Source: an uncultured Pontibacter sp. | GTDB taxonomy: Bacteria > Bacteroidota > Bacteroidia > Cytophagales > Hymenobacteraceae | Length of the DNA stretch: 64,000 nt | Direction: 5' to 3' | Assembly (NCBI GenBank): GCA_947499125.1 | Contig: CANMMP010000001.1 | Location: forward strand, 124,001 to 188,000 | Shown here: piece after piece, positions 17,432 through 25,112 of the stretch | Numbering within the stretch: position 1 is the first letter of the stretch | How the letters are laid out: each line of letters begins with the position of its first letter | Made by a program: the position numbers and the translations under genes | Notes under the pieces: model-generated | Told to the model about the DNA's origin: nothing | Database searches by the model: none | What the model saw: only the letters and a program-made list of their open reading frames with translations

Positions 17432-19270
17432 GTGAAAAGACCTTTATACTTTCAGCCCTTATATTTTCTGTTCTGGATCCTGTTCTTTATGGTTTCCAGG
17501 GCTGTATTTCTATTATATCATTCCGATAACGCTTCGCAGCAAACTATAACCGACCTGGCGGGTACTTTCCTGTATGGCGCTAAGCTGGACCTTTCTTTTG
17601 CAGCTTATCTGAGCGCAATCCCGTTCCTGCTGGTGTTTGTTCGTTTATTATGGAAGAGGTTTCCTGCTGCGGGAATTATTCGTTGGTATACTTTTGCCTT
17701 ATTGGGGATTATATCGGTCTTACTTGCTGCAGATCTCGAGTTGTATGCGCATTGGGGCTTCAGGTTAGATGCTACTCCATTACAATACCTGAATACGCCT
17801 GCTGAAATGGCTGCCTCTGCCGGTTCGGCTCCCCTCCTGTTGCTCACCTTTGTCGCCCTGGCCTTAGCCGGCATTTTTATAGTTGTATATCGCCTTTTTT
17901 TCGATCTGGCAAAGTATAAAACCGGTGGAGTTAGATGGCCGGTTGCTGTAGTTTCGTTTGTGATGATCGCGTTGTTGGTGTTGCCGATGCGGGGTGGTGT
18001 GCAGCAAATACCAATAAATCAAAGTATAGCCTATTTCTCGGATAAGCCTTTTGTGAACCATGCCAGCCTCAACATGCCCTGGAACATGCTGCATTCGGTG
18101 CTTAAGTATGGCGAGTCCAGTGTAAACCCTTATTTATACTTGCCCGCCGACTCGGCTGAGACAAAGGTACAGAGACTATATACTGCAGTTTCAGATTCAT
18201 CGCGGCAATTGGTAAAGTCGGGTAAACCTAACGTGCTTTTCATTATCATGGAGAGCTATTCTGCTAAAATGGTGGAGCACCTTGGCGGTGAAAAAGGTAT
18301 TACTCCTAACCTTGACAAGCTAGCACGTGAAGGTGTTACGTTTACTAACTTTTACGCAAGCGGTGACCGCAGCCAGAAAGGCCTGGTTTCTATACTTAGC
18401 GGGTACCCGGTACAACCTGCAACTTCTATCGTTAAGATCCCCAAAAAATCAGAAAAGCTGCCGCAGCTGAGTTTATCCTTTGAGCAGCATGGCTACAAAA
18501 CGAGTTTCTTTTATGGTGGTGAGTTAGAGTTTGCCAACCTGAAATCTTACTTCGTAAATGGCGGCTACGATAAACTGATCGACAAGTATGATTTTCCGGA
18601 AGAGAGCTATAACAGCAAATGGGGAGCACACGATCATGTTTTGTTCGAGCGTGTTTTAAAAGACCTTAAATCTGAAAAAGAACCGTTTTTTAGCACAGTT
18701 TATACATTAAGCAGCCACGAGCCATTTGAGATCCCGACCAAACCACAATTCCCGGTAACAGACGATGTGTCGAAGTATAGAAACAGCGTGTATTATACCG
18801 ATTGGGCTTTGGGTAATTTTATAAAAGCCGCGAAAAAAGAAAATTGGTGGCAAAATACACTGGTTGTTTTAATAGCCGACCATGGGCACCCTTACCCGAA
18901 CAAAGACCCGAACCATGTGCCAAGCAAATTCCATATTCCGTTTATACTTACCGGCGGAGCAGTTACGCAGCAAGGTTTAACAATAGATGCCATAGGATCA
19001 CAGACCGATATTGCCGCAACGTTGCTCTCACAGCTAAATTTGCCATTTGAGCAGTATAACTGGAGCCGAAACCTGCTAGCGCCAACAGCTAATCCTTTTG
19101 CATTTTATGTGTTCCAGGATGGTTTTGGTTACCTTACTCCTGCCGGCGAGGTTACGTTTGATAATACATCCCAAAAGGTCATTACCCAGGATAAGGCCGT
19201 AACAAACGATCAACTGGAAATGGGTAAGGCCTACCTGCAGCATTCGTTCAAGGATTTTCTGGAAAAATAA
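17432..19270 (+). CDS. LTA synthase-like membrane sulfatase/phosphotransferase
   Basis: Alkaline-phosphatase-superfamily enzyme with the lipoteichoic-acid-synthase architecture: about five transmembrane helices (residues 1-180), then an extracytoplasmic sulfatase-fold domain. Visible metal and active-site elements are NVLFIIMESYS (near 270), ASGDRSQKG with probable nucleophile S314, and ADHGHP near 485. In a Gram-negative organism it is more likely a phosphoglycerol or phosphoethanolamine transferase acting on a glycan or lipid than an LTA synthase. The start is the GTG at 17432; no in-frame ATG precedes the first TM helix. 612 aa, complete. Confidence 0.86.
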   Translation: MKRPLYFQPLYFLFWILFFMVSRAVFLLYHSDNASQQTITDLAGTFLYGAKLDLSFAAYLSAIPFLLVFVRLLWKRFPAAGIIRWYTFALLGIISVLLAADLELYAHWGFRLDATPLQYLNTPAEMAASAGSAPLLLLTFVALALAGIFIVVYRLFFDLAKYKTGGVRWPVAVVSFVMIALLVLPMRGGVQQIPINQSIAYFSDKPFVNHASLNMPWNMLHSVLKYGESSVNPYLYLPADSAETKVQRLYTAVSDSSRQLVKSGKPNVLFIIMESYSAKMVEHLGGEKGITPNLDKLAREGVTFTNFYASGDRSQKGLVSILSGYPVQPATSIVKIPKKSEKLPQLSLSFEQHGYKTSFFYGGELEFANLKSYFVNGGYDKLIDKYDFPEESYNSKWGAHDHVLFERVLKDLKSEKEPFFSTVYTLSSHEPFEIPTKPQFPVTDDVSKYRNSVYYTDWALGNFIKAAKKENWWQNTLVVLIADHGHPYPNKDPNHVPSKFHIPFILTGGAVTQQGLTIDAIGSQTDIAATLLSQLNLPFEQYNWSRNLLAPTANPFAFYVFQDGFGYLTPAGEVTFDNTSQKVITQDKAVTNDQLEMGKAYLQHSFKDFLEK

Positions 19271-19274
19271 TATT

Positions 19275-19360
19275 TATTGAGTGATTGTCGAGTGAGTGTC
19301 CAAAAATGATTTTTATCAATTATACATTCACTCAATCACTCATTCACGCATTCAAAACTA
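19275..19360. repeat. Mirrored intergenic repeat (GAGTGATT / AATCACTC words)
   Basis: TTGAGTGATTG and GAGTGAGTG on the left are mirrored by CATTCACTCAATCACTCATTCAC on the right, giving a long imperfect hairpin between the sulfatase-like gene and mtaB. It uses different words from the repeats at 6990 and 24300 but the same design. Confidence 0.55.
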
Positions 19361-19367
19361 AAATTTG

Positions 19368-19375
19368 TACCTTTG
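19368..19375 (+). promoter_or_regulatory. -7 promoter element of mtaB
   Basis: TACCTTTG matches TAnnTTTG and ends nine bases before the ATG at 19385, predicting an extremely short leader. Confidence 0.55.
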
Positions 19376-19384
19376 CAGTTGATT

Positions 19385-20704
19385 ATGAAAAAGGTAGCCT
19401 TTTATACTTTAGGTTGTAAGCTTAACTACTCTGAGACCAGCACTATTGGCCGTATTTTCCAGGAGCGCGGGTTTGAGAAGGTAGAATTTACCGATACGCC
19501 TGATATTTATGTGATAAATACCTGCTCTGTTACCGACAATGCGGATAAGAAGTGCAGGAAAATTGTGAAGGAAGCGCAGAAGCATTCTCCTAACGCATTT
19601 ATAACTATACTTGGGTGCTATGCCCAGTTAAAACCAAAAGAGATATCTGAAATTCCGGGTGTAGATGCTGTTTTAGGCGCTGCAGAAAAGTTTCAGTTAG
19701 TTGACATCCTGGACGGTTTTACCAAAAAAGACAAAGCTGAAGTATACGCCAGCCCAATATCGGAAGCTAATACATTCCATAACTCCTACTCTTTCGGCGA
19801 CCGTACCCGCACGTTCCTGAAAGTACAGGATGGCTGCGACTATTCATGTTCCTTCTGTACCATACCGCTGGCCCGTGGCAGCAGCCGCTCCGATACCATC
19901 GAGAATGTAGTTCGTTCTGCAAATGAGATTGCCGAATCGGGTGTAAAAGAGATCGTTTTAACTGGTGTAAATACCGGCGATTTTGGTTTGCAGGATGGCC
20001 AGCGAGTTGAAACTTTCTTCGATCTGGTAAAAGAGCTGGATAATGTAGAAGGTATCGACCGCTTCAGGATATCATCTATAGAACCAAACTTACTTAAAGA
20101 TGAGATAATAGAATTTGTGGCTACCAGTAATCGCTTTATGCCACATTTCCATATTCCGTTGCAGTCGGGCTCTAACAAGATATTAAAGTTAATGCGTCGC
20201 AGGTACCAGCGCGAACTTTACACCGACCGTGTTGCTAAAATTAAAGCCCTGATGCCGCATTGCTGCATTGGCGTCGACGTTATAGTTGGTTTTCCGGGCG
20301 AAACGGAAGAAGATTTTATTGAGACCTACAACTTCCTGAATGAACTGGATGCAAGCTACCTGCATGTATTCCCTTATTCTGAGCGGGAAAACACCCTGGC
20401 CCCTGTTATGCCGGGTAAAGTAAGTATAAAAGAACGCAACCGCCGGGCCGATATGCTGCGCATCCTTTCAGAGAAAAAGAAGCGCTATTTTTATGAGCAA
20501 AACATTGGCCGCGAGTTTACGGTGCTGTTTGAAGATGATGTAAAAGATGGTGTAATGGAAGGCTGGACCGAGAACTATGTGCGCGTAGTTGCCAAGTACG
20601 ATCCGGTGCTTGTTAACGAGCTAAAACATGTTCGCCTGACAGGTATTACATCGGCCGGACTGATGGAAGCTGAAGAAACTTATACCGAAGTTTTAAAACA
20701 TTAA
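19385..20704 (+). CDS. mtaB: tRNA t6A37 methylthiotransferase
   Basis: Radical-SAM methylthiotransferase that converts t6A37 to ms2t6A in ANN-decoding tRNAs. The N-terminal UPF0004 domain (KKVAFYTLGCKLNYSET, cluster cysteines at VINTCSVT and ILGCYAQ) is followed by the radical-SAM motif C151-x3-C155-x2-C158 in CDYSCSFC and a C-terminal TRAM-like end. GCKLNYSE distinguishes MtaB from MiaB (GCAMN). I prefer the ATG at 19385; the TTG four codons upstream overlaps the promoter element. 439 aa. A short gap separates it from the OmpH-like gene. Confidence 0.93.
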   Translation: MKKVAFYTLGCKLNYSETSTIGRIFQERGFEKVEFTDTPDIYVINTCSVTDNADKKCRKIVKEAQKHSPNAFITILGCYAQLKPKEISEIPGVDAVLGAAEKFQLVDILDGFTKKDKAEVYASPISEANTFHNSYSFGDRTRTFLKVQDGCDYSCSFCTIPLARGSSRSDTIENVVRSANEIAESGVKEIVLTGVNTGDFGLQDGQRVETFFDLVKELDNVEGIDRFRISSIEPNLLKDEIIEFVATSNRFMPHFHIPLQSGSNKILKLMRRRYQRELYTDRVAKIKALMPHCCIGVDVIVGFPGETEEDFIETYNFLNELDASYLHVFPYSERENTLAPVMPGKVSIKERNRRADMLRILSEKKKRYFYEQNIGREFTVLFEDDVKDGVMEGWTENYVRVVAKYDPVLVNELKHVRLTGITSAGLMEAEETYTEVLKH

Positions 20705-20749
20705 CTATATTTACCGACTAACAACCTTTTTAACTAAATTATCCAACCT

Positions 20750-21385
20750 GTGAATTTAACAAAGTTTGCCCTTGGCCTAACAGCAGCTACCCTATCGTTG
20801 GCTGCCTGCACGCAGCAATCAAATGAACCTAACAAAGCCGGTAAAACATCAGCTGTAGAAGCTACCGAGTCTGGTGCTGTTGGCGATGTAGTTTATGTAA
20901 ATGCCGATAGCCTGCTGAGTAACTATAACTATTTTAAAGATGTTCGTGACCGTTTACAGTCTCAGGCTAAAAAAGCAGAAGACGACTTGAAAGGCAAAGC
21001 ATCTGCGTTTGAAAAAGAAGTAGGCCAGTACCAGCAGCGTGCTGCCAACATGACAAACGAGCAGCGTGCAGTAACAGAACAGCGTCTTGCACGCAAGCAG
21101 CAGGAACTTACAAACCTGAACCAGTCTGAAAGCAACCGCTTGATGACGGAAGAGTCTGAAGAGCAAAAGAAGATCTACGACAAAGTAGAAGCTTTCCTGC
21201 AGGACTATAGCCGTAACAAAGGATACAAAATGGTGCTTTCTTACTCAAGAGGCAACAGCGCTATACTTTACAGCGACACTACCCTGGACATTACTCAGGA
21301 TGTTATAAAAGGACTGAACGAGCAGTACGAATCAGAAAAAGCTACTGCTGAAAAAGAAGAAAAGCCAGCTGAAAAGAAAAAATAA
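20750..21385 (+). CDS. OmpH/Skp-family periplasmic chaperone, predicted lipoprotein
   Basis: Skp/OmpH proteins hold unfolded outer-membrane proteins in the periplasm. The conserved start of the domain is VVYVNADSLLSNYNYFKD, followed by a long Q/K/E-rich coiled coil (about 60-150) and the end VLSYSRGNSAILYSDTTLDIT. Unlike E. coli Skp, the signal sequence ends in a lipobox (LSLAAC, C20), so this copy is probably membrane-tethered. The start is GTG at 20750. The C-terminus is a low-complexity E/K tail. 211 aa; a strong terminator follows at 21404-21433. Confidence 0.87.
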   Translation: MNLTKFALGLTAATLSLAACTQQSNEPNKAGKTSAVEATESGAVGDVVYVNADSLLSNYNYFKDVRDRLQSQAKKAEDDLKGKASAFEKEVGQYQQRAANMTNEQRAVTEQRLARKQQELTNLNQSESNRLMTEESEEQKKIYDKVEAFLQDYSRNKGYKMVLSYSRGNSAILYSDTTLDITQDVIKGLNEQYESEKATAEKEEKPAEKKK

Positions 21386-21403
21386 GCTGATACATATATC
21401 ACG

Positions 21404-21433
21404 AAAAAGGCGGGTAATTAACCCGCCTTTTTT
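21404..21433 (+). terminator. Rho-independent terminator of the OmpH-like gene
   Basis: AAAAAGGCGGGT (21404-21415) pairs with ACCCGCCTTTTTT (21421-21433); the loop is about five bases. Confidence 0.9.
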
Positions 21434-21654
21434 ATTGCCTTATAGTCTGGTTTCATTCACAAACTATACTTATCGTTTCTAATTGGTAATATATCATTCA
21501 AGATCTAGTGTTACTGTAAATCATTTAGCCATTGTTAGTGTCAAACTGGTAAAGGCATTGTTGTTATTCTCACCAACAATTATACTTTACCCAATCTTAT
21601 TACATTTAGTAATTTCTTACAACAAGACTTGCTAAAGCAATTCTCAAACTATAC

Positions 21655-22893
21655 TTATTCGTAACGTAAGGCTTCTATTGGGTCTAGTTTAGAGGCGCGG
21701 TAAGCAGGATATGAGCCAGAAATTACGCCTACCAGAATACAGATCGTTAAGCCAACTATAACCCACAGCCAAGGTATAATAAAGCCGGCATCGCCAATTA
21801 AAGCAGCAATTCCATTACCCATCATAATCCCCAGGAAAACTCCTACCAGGCCACCTAACACGCAAATCACAATTGCTTCTATCAGGAATTGCTGGCGAAT
21901 CTGGAATGCAGTTGCACCCAGAGCTTTACGAACACCTATCTCGCGGGTACGCTCGTTCACCGATACCATCATGATATTCATCAAACCTACCGAAGCGCCA
22001 AGCAAGGTAATAAAACCGATCACAAAACCGCCCAGCTTCAGGTAACCTGATATCTCGTTCATGCTCTGTAATAAGGAATCGCTTCTTCTTATTTCAAAAG
22101 ATTCTTCCTGCCCCAAAGCGTCCTGCCTTACATTACGCATAATGCCGGTGGCTTCGCCCATTACATAGTCCAGTTCTTCAGCTTTGCTAAGCATTGTTTT
22201 TATAGCAAAACTCAGGTTCGAGTTTCCGGTTCTTGGTATCTGGCGTCCTGTTTCAAGTGGAATAATAATTGTGCGGTCTCCTCCGCCTCCCATACTGCTG
22301 CCTTTGGCCTCCAACTGACCCACAATTTTAAAGCGACGTCCTAAGAAAGTGATGTAATCGCCGATCGGGTCAGTCTTCGGGAAAAGATTTTTTTTGATCT
22401 CGTTACCAATGATGGCCACATTCACTCCATTTTCCAGTTCAAATGCCGAGAATGCACGACCTTCAGACAGGTTCAGGCTTTGGCTTTGCAGGTAATGTTC
22501 GTCGCCGGCCACTACATTTATATTCGGATTGGTTTTATCGGTTGCGCTTTTTACAACAGTTGCCCCAGATACATAAGCCGATAAGCTAACGGTTGCTTTA
22601 TCTGACATAAGCTCTTTATATTGGCTGGCCTGGTCGTAATCAATTTCAGGATATACTCTTCTCGTACCGCCATTATCGCCATTGTTGTTCATGCTTTTTC
22701 TCCTGATATCGAAGGCATTTGCGCCAAGGCTCGAAAATGTTTGGTCCAGGGAGTGCTTAATACCATCAACTGCCGTAAGTATACCAACCAGCGACATAAT
22801 ACCGATAGATATGATCAGGCCGGTAAGTATGGTACGGAGCATATTTCCATGGATCGCGCGTAGGCCTTCCAGTATATTTTCGATCAGGTTCAT
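21655..22893 (-). CDS. ABC transporter permease, FtsX/MacB type
   Basis: Mechanotransmission-type ABC permease: TM1 (about 17-37), a MacB periplasmic core domain (about 40-280) and three C-terminal helices with the FtsX signature VNERTREIGVRKALGATAFQIRQQF. 412 aa, complete. Members couple a cytosolic ATPase to export of peptides, lipoproteins or toxins. No ATP-binding partner or adaptor gene is adjacent, so the partner must be elsewhere. The 269-base gap on its 3' side holds no gene I can support. Confidence 0.9.
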   Translation of the reverse strand: MNLIENILEGLRAIHGNMLRTILTGLIISIGIMSLVGILTAVDGIKHSLDQTFSSLGANAFDIRRKSMNNNGDNGGTRRVYPEIDYDQASQYKELMSDKATVSLSAYVSGATVVKSATDKTNPNINVVAGDEHYLQSQSLNLSEGRAFSAFELENGVNVAIIGNEIKKNLFPKTDPIGDYITFLGRRFKIVGQLEAKGSSMGGGGDRTIIIPLETGRQIPRTGNSNLSFAIKTMLSKAEELDYVMGEATGIMRNVRQDALGQEESFEIRRSDSLLQSMNEISGYLKLGGFVIGFITLLGASVGLMNIMMVSVNERTREIGVRKALGATAFQIRQQFLIEAIVICVLGGLVGVFLGIMMGNGIAALIGDAGFIIPWLWVIVGLTICILVGVISGSYPAYRASKLDPIEALRYE

Positions 22894-23022
22894 AGTATAA
22901 ATTGTGCGCTTTTCGTCTTTTTATCGTTTAACTAAAACAACTGGCTGGCAACTAAGTTAGCTTCTTTTCTTTAATATAGTTATGGATTTTATACTTTTAG
23001 TAAGATTTTAACGGCAAACGCT

Positions 23023-24288
23023 ATGTTTTTAAGGACTATCCTGATTATCCTGTTCACTGCTCTACTTAAACTACCCGCCCTGGCAAGCACTATACTTATC
23101 CCGATGGATGAGACTCAGAAAGATCATCTTAAATCGTATGGGGCTGCATACTGGGCACTTAGCAAAGATGTGCCGGTAGACTGGTTGCTAAATTATAAAG
23201 GTGGCAGCTTTGCTTTTACCCATGCCCCGCAACTAGAGAATGAGCTGATCGTGCGCGGTATATCGTACCAGGTAATCTCGGATGCGCAGTATAACAATAT
23301 ACTTACCCAGATAGCAGAGCCCGAAGCCAATATGGACATCATGAAACTGGAGAAGGTACCTAAAATTGCGGTTTACTCCCCGAAATCTAAAATGCCCTGG
23401 GATGATGCCGTTACCTTGGTATTAACCTATGCTGAGATTCCTTATGATATAGTATACGATGATGAGATACTTGGAGAAGACCTGCCAAAATACGATTGGC
23501 TTCACCTGCACCACGAAGATTTCACTGGCCAGTATGGTAAGTTTTACGCCAGTTTCAGGCATTTTCCGTGGTACCAGCAACAACAACTCGAATCAGAGGC
23601 TTCTGCTGCCAAACATGGGTTTAAAAAAGTGAGTGAGCTGAAACTGGCAGTAGTTGAAAAGATCCGTGATTTTTGCGCCGGAGGTGGTTTCCTGTTTGCG
23701 ATGTGCTCCGCTACTGATACCTATGATATAGCCCTGGCAGCTGCCGGACTCGACTTTATTGAAGCGATGTACGATGGCGATGGCTCTGACCCGAACGCGC
23801 AGCAAAAACTTGACTATAGTAAAACGTTTGCTTTCAAAGATTTTAAATTGGTTCGTAACCCGCTGGAGTATGAGTATTCAAACATAGATGTGCAGCCACA
23901 GGAACGCAGGGTATCCGAGGCAAACGACTTTTTTCAGTTGTTCACCTTTTCTGCTAAATGGGACCCAATTCCAACGATGTTGACCCAGAACCATTCTAAA
24001 ACTATAAAAGGATTTATGGGCCAGACCACGGCATTCCGCAAAAATCTCATAAAGCCGGAAGTTGTGATAATGGGCGAAAATAAAGAACTGGGTGAGATAC
24101 GCTACATGCACGGTACTTACGCCAAAGGCACCTGGACCTTTTATGGTGGTCACGATCCGGAAGATTATCAGCACCTGGTTGGCGAAGACCCAACTGACCT
24201 GGCATTACATCCAAACTCGCCGGGTTACAGGCTTATACTTAACAACATCCTCTTCCCGGCTGCTAAAAAGAAAAAACAAAAGACGTGA
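23023..24288 (+). CDS. Secreted conserved Bacteroidota protein (often labelled 'asparagine synthetase B')
   Basis: An N-terminal signal peptide (MFLRTILIILFTALLKLPALA) is followed by ILIPMDETQKDHLKSYGAAYWAL, which I recall from Bacteroidota proteins carrying the automatic label asparagine synthetase B. Nothing of AsnB is present: no N-terminal catalytic Cys2 and no ATP-pyrophosphatase PP-motif. The middle (KIAVYSP, DWLHLHHEDF, GGFLFAMCSATDT) resembles a class-I glutamine-amidotransferase or ThuA-like alpha/beta fold. A basic tail (KKKKQKT) ends the protein. 421 aa. Function unknown; the secreted location argues against amino-acid synthesis. Confidence 0.7.
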   Translation: MFLRTILIILFTALLKLPALASTILIPMDETQKDHLKSYGAAYWALSKDVPVDWLLNYKGGSFAFTHAPQLENELIVRGISYQVISDAQYNNILTQIAEPEANMDIMKLEKVPKIAVYSPKSKMPWDDAVTLVLTYAEIPYDIVYDDEILGEDLPKYDWLHLHHEDFTGQYGKFYASFRHFPWYQQQQLESEASAAKHGFKKVSELKLAVVEKIRDFCAGGGFLFAMCSATDTYDIALAAAGLDFIEAMYDGDGSDPNAQQKLDYSKTFAFKDFKLVRNPLEYEYSNIDVQPQERRVSEANDFFQLFTFSAKWDPIPTMLTQNHSKTIKGFMGQTTAFRKNLIKPEVVIMGENKELGEIRYMHGTYAKGTWTFYGGHDPEDYQHLVGEDPTDLALHPNSPGYRLILNNILFPAAKKKKQKT

Positions 24289-24294
24289 TGGTTA

Positions 24295-24394
24295 ATAGTT
24301 AAAGGTTAATTGTTTAAATCTATTATTCTCAAGCATTTTAGACTTCAAAAGAGGCTAAATTAACACTCAGCAATAAACAATTTAACAATTAAAT
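24295..24394. repeat. Mirrored AT-rich repeat downstream of miaE
   Basis: GGTTAATTGTTTAAATC on the left is mirrored by CAATTTAACAATTAAATC on the right across about 50 bases. It lies between the convergent ends of the secreted-protein gene and miaE. Confidence 0.5.
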
Positions 24395-25003
24395 CTAGTG
24401 CATTCTGTCTGGGCGGGGCTCCAGGTTTCTGATGATGTCGGCCTCGATCTGGAGTAGCTCTTTAAAGCGGGCGTCTACTATATCGGAGGGCATGTATTCT
24501 TTAGCGAGCTTTACAAAACTAACATAATGTCCTGCTTCCGATACCATTAATTCGTAATAGAACTTCTGTAGTTCTTCGTCCTGTATATTTTTCCAGAGCA
24601 GTTTAAATCGTTCGCAGCTGCGGGCTTCAATAAGTGCGTTTACCAGCAGGTGGTCCATAAGCTGCCGTTCGCGCTTATCTCCTTTTCTTATATGCTTACT
24701 TAGCTGCACCACGTACTCGTCGGCCCGGTTGCGCCCTAAACTATAGCCACGCTTCTTGAGCTGCTCCAGCACACGTTCAAAATGGCTCCATTCCTCTGCT
24801 ACAAGATCAGTCAGCTCATCAACCAGCTTTGTTTTGTCGGGATACTTCACAATAAGCGAAATAGCCGAGGTTGCTGCTTTTTGCTCACAGTAAGCATGGT
24901 CCACCAGTATCTCCTCAATATTCTTTTCAGCAATATTCACCCAACGCGGGTCTGTCGGGAGTTCCAGTCGGAGTATAGTTTTGTTAGGCTGTAGTTCAGA
25001 CAT
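24395..25003 (-). CDS. miaE: tRNA-(ms2io6A)-hydroxylase
   Basis: Non-heme diiron monooxygenase of the ferritin-like superfamily that hydroxylates the isopentenyl group of ms2i6A37. Two helix-pair metal motifs are visible: DHAYCEQKAA with EEWSHFERV, and EARSCERF with SEAGHYVSF. 202 aa, as in other MiaE proteins. miaB, the enzyme that makes its substrate, is 8 kb downstream in this window. It is flanked on both sides by mirrored AT-rich repeats (24295-24394 and 25010-25110). Confidence 0.92.
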   Translation of the reverse strand: MSELQPNKTILRLELPTDPRWVNIAEKNIEEILVDHAYCEQKAATSAISLIVKYPDKTKLVDELTDLVAEEWSHFERVLEQLKKRGYSLGRNRADEYVVQLSKHIRKGDKRERQLMDHLLVNALIEARSCERFKLLWKNIQDEELQKFYYELMVSEAGHYVSFVKLAKEYMPSDIVDARFKELLQIEADIIRNLEPRPDRMH

Positions 25004-25009
25004 CTAAAC

Positions 25010-25110
25010 TTAATTGTTTAATCATTGGAGGGTGAAATTGTTAGATCAGCTGGCTCACTTCATTTGTTTTTTCAACAATTAAGCAATCTATACATTTAAC
25101 AAATAGATGT
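25010..25110. repeat. Mirrored AT-rich repeat upstream of miaE
   Basis: CTTAATTGTTTAATCATT and GAAATTGTTAGATC on the left are mirrored by CAACAATTAAGCAATC and ATTTAACAAAT on the right. It is the same word family as at 6990 and 24295. Confidence 0.5.
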
Positions 25111-25112
25111 TT

